NCBI RefSeq assembly: GCF_008710135.1
Contig: NZ_VYKK01000001.1
Span: 121,463 to 185,462, forward strand
Source: Paenibacillus spiritus
Lineage (GTDB): Bacteria; Bacillota; Bacilli; Paenibacillales; Paenibacillaceae
Length of the DNA stretch: 64,000 nucleotides
Reading direction: 5' to 3'
The translations under genes and the position numbers were made by a program. This document shows positions 8,760 through 17,539 of this stretch, piece after piece. The notes beneath the pieces were generated by a model, which was given only the letters and a program-made list of their open reading frames with translations, had not been told where the DNA came from and made no database searches. Positions within the stretch are counted from its first letter, which is position 1, and every line of letters begins with the position of its first letter.

Positions 8760-9554
8760 TTACCGATGGATCTCCCGCTGCCGCATTCCCTCGAACAGCA
8801 GAATCGTGGCTGCCATCGCCGCGTTCAGCGATTCGGCCCGGCCTTTCATCGGGATGAGCAGGCTCTTGTCCACCAGCGCCGCCGTCTCCGGCGAGATGCC
8901 GCGTCCTTCGCTGCCGATGACCAGCCACTGGCTGCCGCGAAAATCATGGCTGTAGCAGGACTCAGCTCCCTGCAGCGAAGTGCTGAGCAGCAGCGTTCCG
9001 CGCCGCTGCGCCTCGGGCAGCAACTCCGCCAGCTCCGCCTCGGCAATCGGCAGATGGAACAGCGAGCCCATCGTCGAACGGATGGTCTTCGGGTTGTAGA
9101 GATCGGCACAGCCGCGCCCCAGCACGACGCCGGCAGCGCCGGCCGCGTCCGCGCTGCGGATAATGGTGCCGACATTGCCCGGGTCCTGCACGCCGTCCAG
9201 TACGATGACCAGGGCGTCCTTCATTGCCAGCAGCGCCTCCGCGCCCCGCGGCTTCTTCCGCACGACCGCGAAGACCGGCTGCGGCGTATTGGTGCTGCTG
9301 CACTTGGCAATGACCGCCGCCGACACGCCGACGACTTCCATTCCCGGTACATCCTGAAGCAGCGGCTTCAGCTCGGCGGGCATTCCGGTCTCGGACGAAT
9401 AGGCCAGCACCTCCACCTCCGCCTGCGCCAGCAGCGCCTCCTGCACCAGATGGACGCCTTCAATGATATATGTGCCGCTCTTGTCCCGGTGTTTCTTCTC
9501 CTGCAGCGACGCCCATTCCTTGACCCGGGCATTCTGTACCGACATGATCTCCAT
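8760..9554 (-). CDS. TrmH/SpoU-family RNA 2'-O-methyltransferase
   Basis: 264 residues from ATG at 9554 (AAAGGTG six bases upstream; an upstream in-frame GTG at 9563 is less well placed). An N-terminal substrate-binding domain (residues ~1-95) precedes the knotted SPOUT catalytic domain with its three motifs: VLDGVQDPGNVGTIIRSADA near 118, WLVIGSEGRGIS near 210, and LLIPMKGRAESLNAAMAATI near 235. It should methylate a ribose in 23S rRNA using SAM, cytoplasmic. The exact nucleotide is not deducible. Confidence 0.88.
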   Translation of the reverse strand: MEIMSVQNARVKEWASLQEKKHRDKSGTYIIEGVHLVQEALLAQAEVEVLAYSSETGMPAELKPLLQDVPGMEVVGVSAAVIAKCSSTNTPQPVFAVVRKKPRGAEALLAMKDALVIVLDGVQDPGNVGTIIRSADAAGAAGVVLGRGCADLYNPKTIRSTMGSLFHLPIAEAELAELLPEAQRRGTLLLSTSLQGAESCYSHDFRGSQWLVIGSEGRGISPETAALVDKSLLIPMKGRAESLNAAMAATILLFEGMRQREIHR

Positions 9555-9622
9555 CCATTTCACCTTTCGTTCGCCTGTATTTTAGCGCTCGCGGCTCGCC
9601 GCTGCCGGTTCCGCCCCGGTGT

Positions 9623-10321
9623 CTAGAAGCGGCTCCTCCAGCCGCTTCGGGCCGGCTCTTCCCGGCTGTAAGCCGCCTCAAGCCGCGCCAAATTGTCCTT
9701 ATGCCCGACAATGACGAGCACATCGCCTTCCTGCAGCCGATCCTCGGCCCTCGGCGCAATATTCATCTCGTCGCCGTGACGGATCGCCATCACGTTGCAG
9801 CCGTATTTGGCCCGAATATCCAATTCCTTCAGATTGCGCCCGAGAAGCGACCCGGCGGCCTTCATATCGAGAATGCTGTAATCCGGCGATAATTCAATGT
9901 AATCGAGGATATTCGGCGACGCCAGATGATGCGCAACCCGCAGGCCCATATCCCGTTCGGGATAGATGACCTTGTCGGCTCCGATCTTGCCCACGACCTT
10001 GCCGTGCAGCTCGCTCTGGGCCTTGACCAGAATGGTCCGCACCCCCAGGTCCTTCAGAATCAGCGTTGTCAGAATGCTGGCCTGAATATTCTCTCCAATC
10101 GCTACAACCACCACGTCAAAATGATGGATATCGAGCGCGCGCAGCGCTTCCTCATCCGTGGAATCGGCCGACACGGCATGGGTGACAATGCCGGATATCT
10201 CCTGGGTCCGCTGTTCGTCGGCGTCAATCGCGAGCACATCGTACCCCATGCTGCTGAGCGCCTTGGCGACGCTCGAGCCGAATCTTCCCATGCCGATAAT
10301 TGCAAACTGCTTCTTGGCCAT
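9623..10321 (-). CDS. ktrA: Potassium uptake regulator KtrA (TrkA family)
   Basis: 232 residues from ATG at 10321 with GGGAGG upstream. The RCK_N domain begins with the dinucleotide motif IIGMGRFGSSVAKAL (residue 7 on), continues with AIGENIQASILTTLIL near 78, and the RCK_C (TrkA_C) domain covers ~140-222 (RAKYGCNVMAIRHGD, GDVLVIVGHKDNL). KtrA forms a cytoplasmic octameric ring that gates the KtrB channel in response to ATP/ADP and c-di-AMP. No ktrB is adjacent, as is common for KtrC too; the C-terminal wording looks closer to KtrA. Its promoter overlaps the divergent sspI promoter. Confidence 0.85.
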   Translation of the reverse strand: MAKKQFAIIGMGRFGSSVAKALSSMGYDVLAIDADEQRTQEISGIVTHAVSADSTDEEALRALDIHHFDVVVVAIGENIQASILTTLILKDLGVRTILVKAQSELHGKVVGKIGADKVIYPERDMGLRVAHHLASPNILDYIELSPDYSILDMKAAGSLLGRNLKELDIRAKYGCNVMAIRHGDEMNIAPRAEDRLQEGDVLVIVGHKDNLARLEAAYSREEPARSGWRSRF

Positions 10322-10359
10322 TGTCGTGAATCCTCCCGTTGTCCGAGCTTCTAGGTCAC

Positions 10360-10389
10360 AGTATAGCATACGGAGCCACCCCGATTGAA
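10360..10389 (-). promoter_or_regulatory. Putative sigma-A promoter of ktrA
   Basis: Minus strand TTCAAT (10389-10384), 18-base spacer, TATACT (10365-10360). The -10 is good, the -35 weak. The -35 region overlaps the -35 of the sspI sigma-G promoter on the other strand. The leader is only about 35 bases, too short for a c-di-AMP riboswitch. Confidence 0.45.
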
Positions 10390-10416
10390 TGCGCCGCCGT
10401 TGCAAAGGGCATATTA
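10386..10416 (+). promoter_or_regulatory. Putative sigma-G promoter of sspI
   Basis: TGAATG (10386-10391), 18-base spacer, CATATTA (10410-10416) agrees closely with the forespore sigma-G consensus (TGAATA, 17-18 bases, CATACTA). It lies 100 bases before a small acid-soluble spore protein gene, which is the expected kind of target. Confidence 0.6.
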
Positions 10417-10515
10417 CGGAAGGCCCGCCCTGCGGATACCCCGCATCCCGGCACGTACCGATGCGCTCCGGCAAGCCGCAGCCGGACGGGACCCCTATCT
10501 CCGGGAGGTACCGCC

Positions 10516-10752
10516 ATGTCCGTAACGCTTGATTTGCGCCAGGCTGTCATCCACAAGATCCATGGTCAGTCCCAGTCCGATCTGCGCCGGATGATTGAGG
10601 GCTCGGTAGACGGTCCCGAAGCCGCTCTGCCCGGTCTTGGAGTCGTCTTTGAGCTGATCTGGAAAGAGATCGATCCCCCCAAGCAGGCAACTGTGCTTGC
10701 CATGCTGGAGGAGAAGGTCAAGGACATCGAGCCCGGTCCGCTGACGAGATAA
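10516..10752 (+). CDS. sspI: Small acid-soluble spore protein I
   Basis: 78 residues. It matches Bacillus SspI in length and landmarks: LDLRQAVIHKI near the start and LPGLGVVFELIWK near residue 42, with LEEKV near the end. SspI is a minor spore-core protein made in the forespore. The ATG at 10516 follows GGGAGG. The gene supports the view that the host forms endospores. A sigma-G-like promoter precedes it and a strong hairpin follows it. Confidence 0.88.
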   Translation: MSVTLDLRQAVIHKIHGQSQSDLRRMIEGSVDGPEAALPGLGVVFELIWKEIDPPKQATVLAMLEEKVKDIEPGPLTR

Positions 10753-10788
10753 CCGGCGGCCGGCGGCAGCAGAAGGCCCGGAAGACAG

Positions 10789-10820
10789 CAGCCCGGCGGA
10801 CGAGTCGTCCGGCCGGGCTG
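10789..10820. terminator. Strong hairpin between sspI and the pentapeptide-repeat gene
   Basis: Fifteen-base arm 10789-10803 pairs with 10805-10820 with one bulged base (CAGCCCGGC...GGCCGGGCTG). It sits between two converging genes. The plus-strand tail is only moderately T-rich (TAGTCGGTTATTCTT), so efficiency is uncertain. Confidence 0.5.
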
Positions 10821-10834
10821 TAGTCGGTTATTCT

Positions 10835-11725
10835 TCACGCCAAGGGCCAGTGGTCCGGCCGGCGCAGATGCTCCGGCAGGCGCGCCGCCCCGTCTCCCCG
10901 GGCGGCGTTCAGCTGCGGCTGGGTCAGGAACAGCGCTCCGCGCAGATCCGCGCCGCACAGGTCGGCGTCCCGGAGGTCGGCCCCCAGCAGATCGGCCGAC
11001 CGGAGGTTCGCACCGCGCAGGTCGGCGGCGATCAGCAGCGTGCCGCGGAGATCCGCCCCGGCCATATCGGCGCCCCGCAGCTTGGCGCCGATCCGGTCCC
11101 GGCCGGCGGCGCTTCCGCCTCCGCCCGGCCGCTTGCCGCCCGCCGCACCGCGGGCTGCGGCAGCGCCGCTCCTGCGGTGCGGCGGCCCGCTCATCTCCCG
11201 GCCGGCGTCGGCCCGGGCCCGCACCTCAGCGCTGACCCGGCGCAGCAGTCCGCCGACCTGTACGCGCAGCGGCCCGATTGCAAGCGCCAGCAGCTCCGCA
11301 GGCGCAAGCTCTGCCAGCAGCGCCAGCCGCTCCCGCTCTGCGGCCGCTTCTTCCGCGAGAAGGCCCTCCGCGCGCCAGCCCGCTTCCGTCAGCAGCGCCA
11401 GCATTTCATGAAGCTGCTGCAGGACCGTGAAGACGGCGAACATCTCTTCCCGCTGCTCGGGGTGGTCCTGCCAGGAACGACCCTTGTACGTGACCTGGGT
11501 CAGCTTCTGTCCCGCACCGAAGCATTCGTAGACGGTGCAGCCCTTCATCCCCCGCTCCCGCAGCTCCGCATGAATGCCGCACCGGCATTCGGCCGTCAGG
11601 TGGGGACAGGGAGCGCCCGCCATTTTGTCAAAAGCAAAATCCGCAGACCGCGCAAAAGGCAGCGCCGCGCAGCATAATCCCAGGCAGCGTTCGCAGTCCG
11701 GCCGCAGATTCTCCGGCAGTCTCAT
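10835..11725 (-). CDS. Pentapeptide-repeat protein with an N-terminal cysteine cluster
   Basis: 296 residues in three parts. Residues ~10-75 hold about nine cysteines (CERCLGLCC, CPHLTAECRCGIH, GCTVYECFGAGQ), likely a metal- or Fe-S-binding module. Residues ~90-210 are helical and rich in Ala/Arg/Gly. Residues ~215-275 carry A(D/N)LRG-type pentapeptide repeats (GADMAGADLRG, ADLRGANLRSADL), predicted to form a right-handed beta-helix. No signal peptide, so cytoplasmic. Some pentapeptide proteins mimic DNA and protect gyrase, but that cannot be claimed here. Function unknown. Confidence 0.75.
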   Translation of the reverse strand: MRLPENLRPDCERCLGLCCAALPFARSADFAFDKMAGAPCPHLTAECRCGIHAELRERGMKGCTVYECFGAGQKLTQVTYKGRSWQDHPEQREEMFAVFTVLQQLHEMLALLTEAGWRAEGLLAEEAAAERERLALLAELAPAELLALAIGPLRVQVGGLLRRVSAEVRARADAGREMSGPPHRRSGAAAARGAAGGKRPGGGGSAAGRDRIGAKLRGADMAGADLRGTLLIAADLRGANLRSADLLGADLRDADLCGADLRGALFLTQPQLNAARGDGAARLPEHLRRPDHWPLA

Positions 11726-11770
11726 TTCTTCTTCCCCCTCTAACCGTGTCTATCGCACCTGTCTGCTTAC

Positions 11771-11820
11771 AAAAAACGCCGGCGCCCTAAGGCGCCAGCG
11801 GCAGCCGCGCCTTAGGGCGC
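11771..11820 (-). terminator. Terminator of prfC, containing its stop codon
   Basis: Perfect 14-base arms (11820-11807 and 11795-11782 on the minus strand), then GGCG and six T's (11776-11771). The prfC stop codon TAA (11814-11812) lies inside the upstream arm. Confidence 0.85.
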
Positions 11821-13398
11821 GGTCGAGAGAAACTTCGCACTCGGGTTCTTGTCGATCGCCGTCCGCATCGCATATTCATTCTCGAACAGCACCACATGGT
11901 TCCCCTTCTTGTCGGTAACCAGCGTGGAATTGATCCGGAACTTGCCCGGGTCAGGCTTGCTCTCGTCGATGAACCAGCGCGCGAACTGGTACGGCATCCG
12001 CTGAAGCTGCACATCGACGCCGTATTCACCCTTCATCCGGTACTCGAACACCTCGAACTGAAGCTGTCCGACCACGCCGAGAATAATGTCGTCGAAGCTG
12101 ACCGTGCGGAAGACCTGAATCATGCCCTCCTCCGTCAGCTGGTCGATGCCCTTCTGGAACTGCTTCGATTTCAAGGCGTTCTTGATGCTGACTTTGGCAA
12201 AAATCTCCGGCGAGAACGTCGGCAGCTCGTCGAATTCGATATCCCCCGCCTGGCTCAGCGTGTCGCCGATCCGGAAGATGCCCGGGTCGAACAGGCCGAT
12301 GATGTCCCCGGGATACGCCTCCTCGACGATATCGCGGTCCTGGGCCAGGAACTGCTGCGGCTGCGACAGCTTAATCTCCTTGCCGGCGCGGACATGCTTG
12401 ACGCTCATGCCCCGCTGGAATTGGCCGGAGACAATCCGAAGGAAGGCGATCCGGTCCCGGTGGGCCGGGTTCATGTTCGCCTGGATTTTGAAGACATAGC
12501 CCGTGAACTTCTCATTGAGCGGCTCAATCGGGCCCGCCGTGCTCTTGCGCGGCTCCGGCTTCGGCGCAAGCTGCAGGAAGTTCTCCAGGAACGTCTGGAC
12601 GCCGAAGTTGTTGATTGCGCTGCCGAAGAAGACCGGCGTCAGCTCGCCGCGCAGCACCTTCTCATAGTCGAACGGATCTCCGGCTACGTCCAAGAGCTCG
12701 AGGTCCTGGCAGAGCTGATCGTGCAGGTAGTCGCCTGCCATTTCCCGGATCACCGGATCATGGTAGTCGTCCACCTTCTGCACCTGGATGACCGAATGGT
12801 CGTCGCCCTGGAACAGCTCGACCTGGTTCTTCATCCGGTCGTACACACCGCTCAGCTCGCGGCCCGAGCCGATCGGCCAGTTCATCGGCACCGAGCGGAT
12901 GCCCAGCACCTGCTCCAGCTCCTCCATCAGATCGAACGGGCTGCGGCCTTCGCGGTCCAGCTTGTTGATGAAGGTGAAGATCGGGATGCCGCGCTTGGCG
13001 CATACCTGGAACAGCTTGATCGTCTGGGCTTCGACGCCTTTCGCAACGTCGATCAGCATGACCGCGCTGTCGGCGGCCGTCAAGGTGCGGTACGTATCCT
13101 CCGAGAAGTCCTGGTGCCCCGGAGTATCCAGAATATTGATGCGGTGTCCGTTGTAGTCGAACTGCATGACGGAAGAGGTGACCGAGATGCCGCGCTGCTT
13201 CTCGATCTCCATCCAGTCGCTGGTGGCGTGCTTGCTCGCCTTGCGGGCCTTGACGGTTCCCGCCAGACGGATAGCGCCGCCGAAGAGCAGCAGCTTCTCG
13301 GTCAGCGTGGTTTTGCCGGCATCGGGATGGGAGATAATCGCGAACGTTCTGCGCTTATCCACTTCCTTCTGCAGCAGGGAGTCCATTCCTTGGCTCAT
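11812..13398 (-). CDS. prfC: Peptide chain release factor 3
   Basis: 528 residues, the usual length. It is a translational GTPase with G1 SHPDAGKTTLTEKLLL (residue ~23), the G2 region EKQRGISVTSS, G3 DTPGHQDF (~93) and G4 INKLDREGR (~145); domains II and III follow. RF3 recycles RF1/RF2 from the ribosome after peptide release. The N-terminal MSQGMDSLLQKEVDKRRTF fits the family. Single gene, with its own hairpin terminator overlapping the 3' end. Confidence 0.95.
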   Translation of the reverse strand: MSQGMDSLLQKEVDKRRTFAIISHPDAGKTTLTEKLLLFGGAIRLAGTVKARKASKHATSDWMEIEKQRGISVTSSVMQFDYNGHRINILDTPGHQDFSEDTYRTLTAADSAVMLIDVAKGVEAQTIKLFQVCAKRGIPIFTFINKLDREGRSPFDLMEELEQVLGIRSVPMNWPIGSGRELSGVYDRMKNQVELFQGDDHSVIQVQKVDDYHDPVIREMAGDYLHDQLCQDLELLDVAGDPFDYEKVLRGELTPVFFGSAINNFGVQTFLENFLQLAPKPEPRKSTAGPIEPLNEKFTGYVFKIQANMNPAHRDRIAFLRIVSGQFQRGMSVKHVRAGKEIKLSQPQQFLAQDRDIVEEAYPGDIIGLFDPGIFRIGDTLSQAGDIEFDELPTFSPEIFAKVSIKNALKSKQFQKGIDQLTEEGMIQVFRTVSFDDIILGVVGQLQFEVFEYRMKGEYGVDVQLQRMPYQFARWFIDESKPDPGKFRINSTLVTDKKGNHVVLFENEYAMRTAIDKNPSAKFLSTAP

Positions 13399-13661
13399 TG
13401 TACATTTCCCTTCATTTCATGTATTGGCAACAATGTAGAGCGGCGCAGGTACGATAACATCCGGTTCTTGGGCGCCCTCTATCAGATCGGTCTGCGGTTC
13501 ATCGCCTGGTTCCTTTCCGGCGGCCAAGGCGCCGTTAACGTTGGCCCTGCCTTCGGCCGTTAATCGGCTTAGGCGGGCATCCTTTTCAGTATAGCAAATC
13601 CTTGCCGGGATTAGCTACCCCCCGGAGGGCGCCCGGAGACCTTCCGGTAACATTCAAAAGT

Positions 13662-14618
13662 TCAGTCAGCCGCTGTCCAGCCTGACCCGCTGCCGCTCCA
13701 GCTTTGCCCGCCAATTTGAACCGTCCATATTCGGCCCTCCTGCCCTTCTGCATCCGAGGCCGGAGCTCCGCTGTCTGAAGCCTGGTCCGTCACCCGCCAG
13801 TGCAGTTCGCGCAAGCTTCCTTCCCGCTCCGTCTCTGCCTCCCAGTGCGCTCCGCCGTCCGCCGTCAGGTAGAACAGCTTCGCCTCTTGCCCGGTCCCGT
13901 CGTTCTTAAGCCGAAGCAGACCATAGGATGTTGATCCAAAAAAGACCGGCAGCTCCTCCGTATAGCCCGTTCCGGCCGGCAGGTCCAGACTGGCCTGCTC
14001 CCAGTGGATGCCGCCGTCCTGCGTGCCGTACAGGCCGCTCGCCCCTTCCCTGGGCGTATCGACCGTCATCCAGCCTGTATCCGGGCTGACGAACATCAGG
14101 CCGGAAGCCGGTCCGCCCAGCAGACTGCCTTCGGCCGAATCTGCGGTCAGCCGCCAGGAGGCCCCGCCGTCCTTGGTCCGATACAGCTTGTTGTCCGCGC
14201 TGAACATGCCGTGTCCGGCCGAGTCGAGCCGCCAGCCGGTCTCGTCCGGCAGCGACCAGCGCAAGGAACGGACCGGGTCTGCGGACCCCGTCTCCGGCAG
14301 AGCGCCCTCCCCCGCGCCGCCGTCCGCTTCCGCCAACTCCGCGTCCGGCTTCCTTCCCTCGAACCGCGGTGCCGGGGAAGCCGCAGAGGTTGGCGAAATC
14401 GCGGAGGTCAGCGGAGCCGCAGAGGTCGACGGTGCCGCAGAGGTTGGCGGAGCCGCAGAGGTCGACGGTGCCGCAGAGGTTGGCGGTGCCGCCGCCTGGC
14501 GGATTTTTACCGCCTGCTGCGTGGCCGGCGCTTCTCCCCTCCGGGGCTCCGCCGCCCCTCCTTGTCCGCAGCTTGTCAGCAGCATCACCGCCGCCGCAGC
14601 CAGACATCCCTTCTTCAT
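13662..14618 (-). CDS. Lipoprotein with a Pro/Thr/Ser/Ala repeat linker and a YCF48/BNR-like domain
   Basis: 318 residues. Signal peptide and lipobox LLTSC (Cys17) predict membrane anchoring. Residues ~43-84 are a hexapeptide tandem repeat (AAPPTS/AAPSTS), a probable flexible wall-spanning linker. The C-terminal ~190 residues have repeated motifs of the photosystem assembly/BNR type: LYRTKDGGASWRLT, SPDTGWMT, LYGTQDGGIHWEQA, FYLTADGGAHWE. These usually form a beta-propeller. Similar sequences occur in secreted photosystem-like and sialidase-like proteins, but no catalytic assignment is possible. The start follows GGAGAGG. Confidence 0.75.
   Translation of the reverse strand: MKKGCLAAAAVMLLTSCGQGGAAEPRRGEAPATQQAVKIRQAAAPPTSAAPSTSAAPPTSAAPSTSAAPLTSAISPTSAASPAPRFEGRKPDAELAEADGGAGEGALPETGSADPVRSLRWSLPDETGWRLDSAGHGMFSADNKLYRTKDGGASWRLTADSAEGSLLGGPASGLMFVSPDTGWMTVDTPREGASGLYGTQDGGIHWEQASLDLPAGTGYTEELPVFFGSTSYGLLRLKNDGTGQEAKLFYLTADGGAHWEAETEREGSLRELHWRVTDQASDSGAPASDAEGQEGRIWTVQIGGQSWSGSGSGWTAAD
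14366..14492 (-). repeat. Intragenic 18-bp tandem repeat (hexapeptide)
   Basis: Seven consecutive copies encode variants of AAPPTS and AAPSTS, the first ones alternating so that the unit is effectively 36 bases. Later copies have drifted (AAPLTS, AISPTS, AASPAP). The reading frame is preserved throughout. Confidence 0.8.
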
Positions 14619-14721
14619 GCGCCGCCTCTCCTTCCCGTAATATGGGTTTCTCTCAGATTACGCGATTTCCGGGAGCAGCGGGTTAAGAAAGGTTGTCAAT
14701 CTTCTCTCAATCCTGTTGTGC

Positions 14722-14750
14722 AAAAAAACCATCCCCCTTCCGGGAGATGG
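14722..14750 (-). terminator. Terminator of zwf
   Basis: On the minus strand CCATCTCCC-GGAA-GGGGGATGG followed by seven T's (14728-14722), about 80 bases past the zwf stop. Confidence 0.8.
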
Positions 14751-14830
14751 CCGCTTGTTGATTTCGTCATTGGTTCCGCTTGCTGAGTGCCGGTTTCTAT
14801 CCTTGTTGATCCTCGCTTGCTGCCCTGCCG

Positions 14831-16381
14831 TCAGCTGTTCACGCGCCAGACGACGTTATCCTCTTCCTGACCGTTGACCGGCCACCAGTGAAATCCGTCC
14901 TGCGCAAGCAGCTGGTCCGCTTCCACAGGGCCCCAGGTGCCTGCCGGATAGGAAGCCAGGTCGCCGGCGCTCTCCTGCCAGGCCTCGGCGATCTTATCGA
15001 CGAAAGACCAGGCCGATGAGACTTCATCCCAGCGGGTGAAGTAGGTCGAGTCGCCGCGGACGGCATCGTGCAGCAGGCGTTCATAGGCTTCCGGCGAGTT
15101 AATGCCGACCATGCAGCTCTGGCAGAAATCCATCGCCAGCGGCTGAATCTCGGATTCCGAGCCCGGCTTCTTGGCATTGATCTTCACATAAATGCCTTCC
15201 ATCGGGTTGACCCGAATGACGAGCAGGTTCGGCTCGAGATTATGCTTTTGGCCCAGGTACACATTCGTCGGCATCCGTTTGAACTCCACGACCACCTCGG
15301 TCGTCTTGACCGGAAGACGCTTGCCGGTGCGGATGTAGAACGGCACGCCCGCCCAGCGGAAGTTGTCCACGAAGACACGGGCCGCAAAATACGTCTCGGT
15401 CGTCGATTCCGGATTCACCTTATCCTCCTGCCGGTAAGCCGGCAGCGTCTTGCCCTTGAAGAGCCCCTGGGTGTATTGGCCGCGAACGACGTTCTTGCGC
15501 ACCTCATCGCTGCTCGAGAACGGCCGCAGGGAACGGAGCACCTTCACCTTCTCGTCGCGGATGTCCTCCGCCAGCAGACGGCTCGGCGGCTCCATGGCGA
15601 TCATGGTCAGCAATTGGAGCATATGATTCTGGGCCATATCGCGCAGCGCTCCGGAATGGTCGTAATACCCGCCGCGCTCTTCAACGCCGACCGTCTCCCC
15701 TAGCGTGATCTGGATGTTCGCAATATGCTGCTTGTTCCAGAGCGGTTCGAAGAACGCGTTGGCGAAGCGGATCACTTCGATATTCTGCACCATTTCCTTG
15801 CCCAGGTAGTGGTCGATCCGGTAGATCTCCTCTTCCTTGAACACCTGGTTGATCTGCTCGTTGAGCTCCCGCGCCGATTCCAGGTTGTAGCCGAACGGCT
15901 TCTCGATAACGAGCCGGTTCCAGCCCGGACCGTCGAGCATGCCGCCCGCCTTCAGATTGAAGGAGACGCCGCCGAACAGCTCCGGCGCCAGCGCCAGGTA
16001 GAACAGCCGTCCTCCGGCAATTCCGAACTTGCGCTCGATCGCTTCGGTCTGCTCGCGCAGCTCGCGGAAGCCGTCGATATTGTTAATGTCCAGCGATTTG
16101 TATTCAAAATGATCGACGAAGCGCGCCCATTCCTCTTCATCCGCCACAGGGTAGCGGCTGAACTCGCGGATGCTCTCCATCACATCCTCATGGAATTCGG
16201 ACGGAGTGCGGGGACGCCGGGCCACGCCGATGACGGCGAAGTCCTCTGTCAGCTTGCCTTCCCGATACAGGCTGTAAATAGCCGGAAACAGCTTCCGGCG
16301 AGCCAAATCGCCGGTGGCGCCAAAAATAAAAAATACGGCACCGGGCGCTTGCGGTGCGTCAAAGGTTACGTTATCAGCCAT
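14831..16381 (-). CDS. zwf: Glucose-6-phosphate 1-dehydrogenase
   Basis: 516 residues. The nucleotide-binding motif FIFGATGDLARRKLFPA is at residue ~18, the substrate-binding and catalytic motif RIDHYLGKEMVQNI near 190 (family signature with the active-site His), and EKPFGYNLESA near 160. It oxidises glucose-6-phosphate to 6-phosphogluconolactone with NADP+, the first step of the oxidative pentose phosphate pathway. The start ATG follows TGAGGAG. Single gene with its own terminator. Confidence 0.96.
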   Translation of the reverse strand: MADNVTFDAPQAPGAVFFIFGATGDLARRKLFPAIYSLYREGKLTEDFAVIGVARRPRTPSEFHEDVMESIREFSRYPVADEEEWARFVDHFEYKSLDINNIDGFRELREQTEAIERKFGIAGGRLFYLALAPELFGGVSFNLKAGGMLDGPGWNRLVIEKPFGYNLESARELNEQINQVFKEEEIYRIDHYLGKEMVQNIEVIRFANAFFEPLWNKQHIANIQITLGETVGVEERGGYYDHSGALRDMAQNHMLQLLTMIAMEPPSRLLAEDIRDEKVKVLRSLRPFSSSDEVRKNVVRGQYTQGLFKGKTLPAYRQEDKVNPESTTETYFAARVFVDNFRWAGVPFYIRTGKRLPVKTTEVVVEFKRMPTNVYLGQKHNLEPNLLVIRVNPMEGIYVKINAKKPGSESEIQPLAMDFCQSCMVGINSPEAYERLLHDAVRGDSTYFTRWDEVSSAWSFVDKIAEAWQESAGDLASYPAGTWGPVEADQLLAQDGFHWWPVNGQEEDNVVWRVNS

Positions 16382-16576
16382 GGCTCCTCATCTCTCTATG
16401 TAATATAGTGTATTGAAATCCATTCTCATTCGCCATACTGGCGTGATGTCATTTTATCATAATCATCCGGTGTATGCTATGGGATACCTGACAGTTTGCG
16501 TCGGATTTCAGTACTTTTCAATTACTCTTTCTTATAGCGGCTTATAGTTGGGCTGATACTCCGGCCGCGGCCGGGT

Positions 16577-17428
16577 TCAATACTCCACCGTAATCAGCGG
16601 CAGCCCGATCGTGACGCGCTCCCGTCCGTCGCCGCTGCTCCGGTGAACGGCGATCTGGGCGGCAAGCTCGCCCTTGCTGCCGGGAACCGTCCGCTCGAGA
16701 CCCGGAACGCGGTAGGAACGGCTGACCGTGGCGGCGTCCTCATACTGTTCCAATGCCTCGGAGCCGGGCAGCAGCTTCGCCAGAACGCCCTCGGCTCCGG
16801 CCGCCGCCTCTTCCGGAGTCCCCTGTTTCCGGGACTCGCCCTGGATGGCGGCGTTCCACTCGGCCCGGACGCCGGCTGCGGCCATGGCGGCCCCGGCTTC
16901 GGCGGCAGCCGCAGGCAGGCCGGGCGCTGCCGCCAGGTCGCGGGTCTCCAGCGTCACGATTGCGTAGTGGCTGCCGCCCGCAAGCTCGCTCCAGAAGAGG
17001 CTGACCCGGACGCCGTCCTCCGCGCTTCCGCAGCGCAGCGTCCGGTGTCCATCCTCTTCGCCCTGCGACACCAGCCGCAGGTTCAGCGCCGCCGCCAGGG
17101 AAGCGGCGGCCCGGTCCCCGGCCGGACCATCGTACTCACCCTGCCATTTCACTACGAGGCGGAGCGGAGCGCCCTCCGCCGCCGCGCTGCGGCCGAGCGC
17201 CGCAAGCCGCTCCAGAGCCGCCGGGAGTCCCGCGGCTTCCCGCTCCGCCCCGCCGGATTCAGCCCCGGCCCGGCTTCCCGGGCCGATCCCCCAGAAGGCG
17301 GCGGCAACCAGCACCGCCAGCATCAGCCAGACGGCTCCGGAGACCGCGCCGCTTCTGCGGTCCTGCTTCGCCCGGTTCTTCCCTCTGCCTGCTTCCCGTC
17401 CTGTACCCTTCCGCTCCGCCTTGTTCAT
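16577..17428 (-). CDS. YwmB-like protein with an N-terminal membrane anchor
   Basis: 283 residues. A strongly basic N-terminus (~1-28) leads into one hydrophobic segment (~29-50), then an Ala/Glu-rich extracytoplasmic domain. The wording LVVKWQGEYDG near 92 and YAIVTLETRDL near 155 resembles the Bacillus YwmB family (TATA-box-binding-protein-like fold), whose role is unknown. The local GC content is very high. Assigned by resemblance only; a neutral description would be a membrane-anchored hypothetical protein. Confidence 0.6.
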   Translation of the reverse strand: MNKAERKGTGREAGRGKNRAKQDRRSGAVSGAVWLMLAVLVAAAFWGIGPGSRAGAESGGAEREAAGLPAALERLAALGRSAAAEGAPLRLVVKWQGEYDGPAGDRAAASLAAALNLRLVSQGEEDGHRTLRCGSAEDGVRVSLFWSELAGGSHYAIVTLETRDLAAAPGLPAAAAEAGAAMAAAGVRAEWNAAIQGESRKQGTPEEAAAGAEGVLAKLLPGSEALEQYEDAATVSRSYRVPGLERTVPGSKGELAAQIAVHRSSGDGRERVTIGLPLITVEY

Positions 17429-17539
17429 TCTTCTTCTCCCCCATCCGCTGCTATCAATCTATCAGTCAGGATGCCCGGAATTGGGAGATTCTATTCCCCA
17501 TACGCGTAAGACGGGTCCAAAGAAAAACGGACAGGCTCC

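Noticed and set aside
10322..10385. A c-di-AMP riboswitch ahead of ktrA
   Set aside because: Only about 35 bases separate the probable transcription start from the start codon, too few for that RNA.
11896..13563. Open frame of 555 codons on the plus strand
   Set aside because: Antisense to release factor 3 and without recognisable domains.
14366..14492. Short tandem repeats considered as a CRISPR array
   Set aside because: The units are contiguous 18-mers without spacers and translate in frame into a Pro/Thr/Ser/Ala linker.
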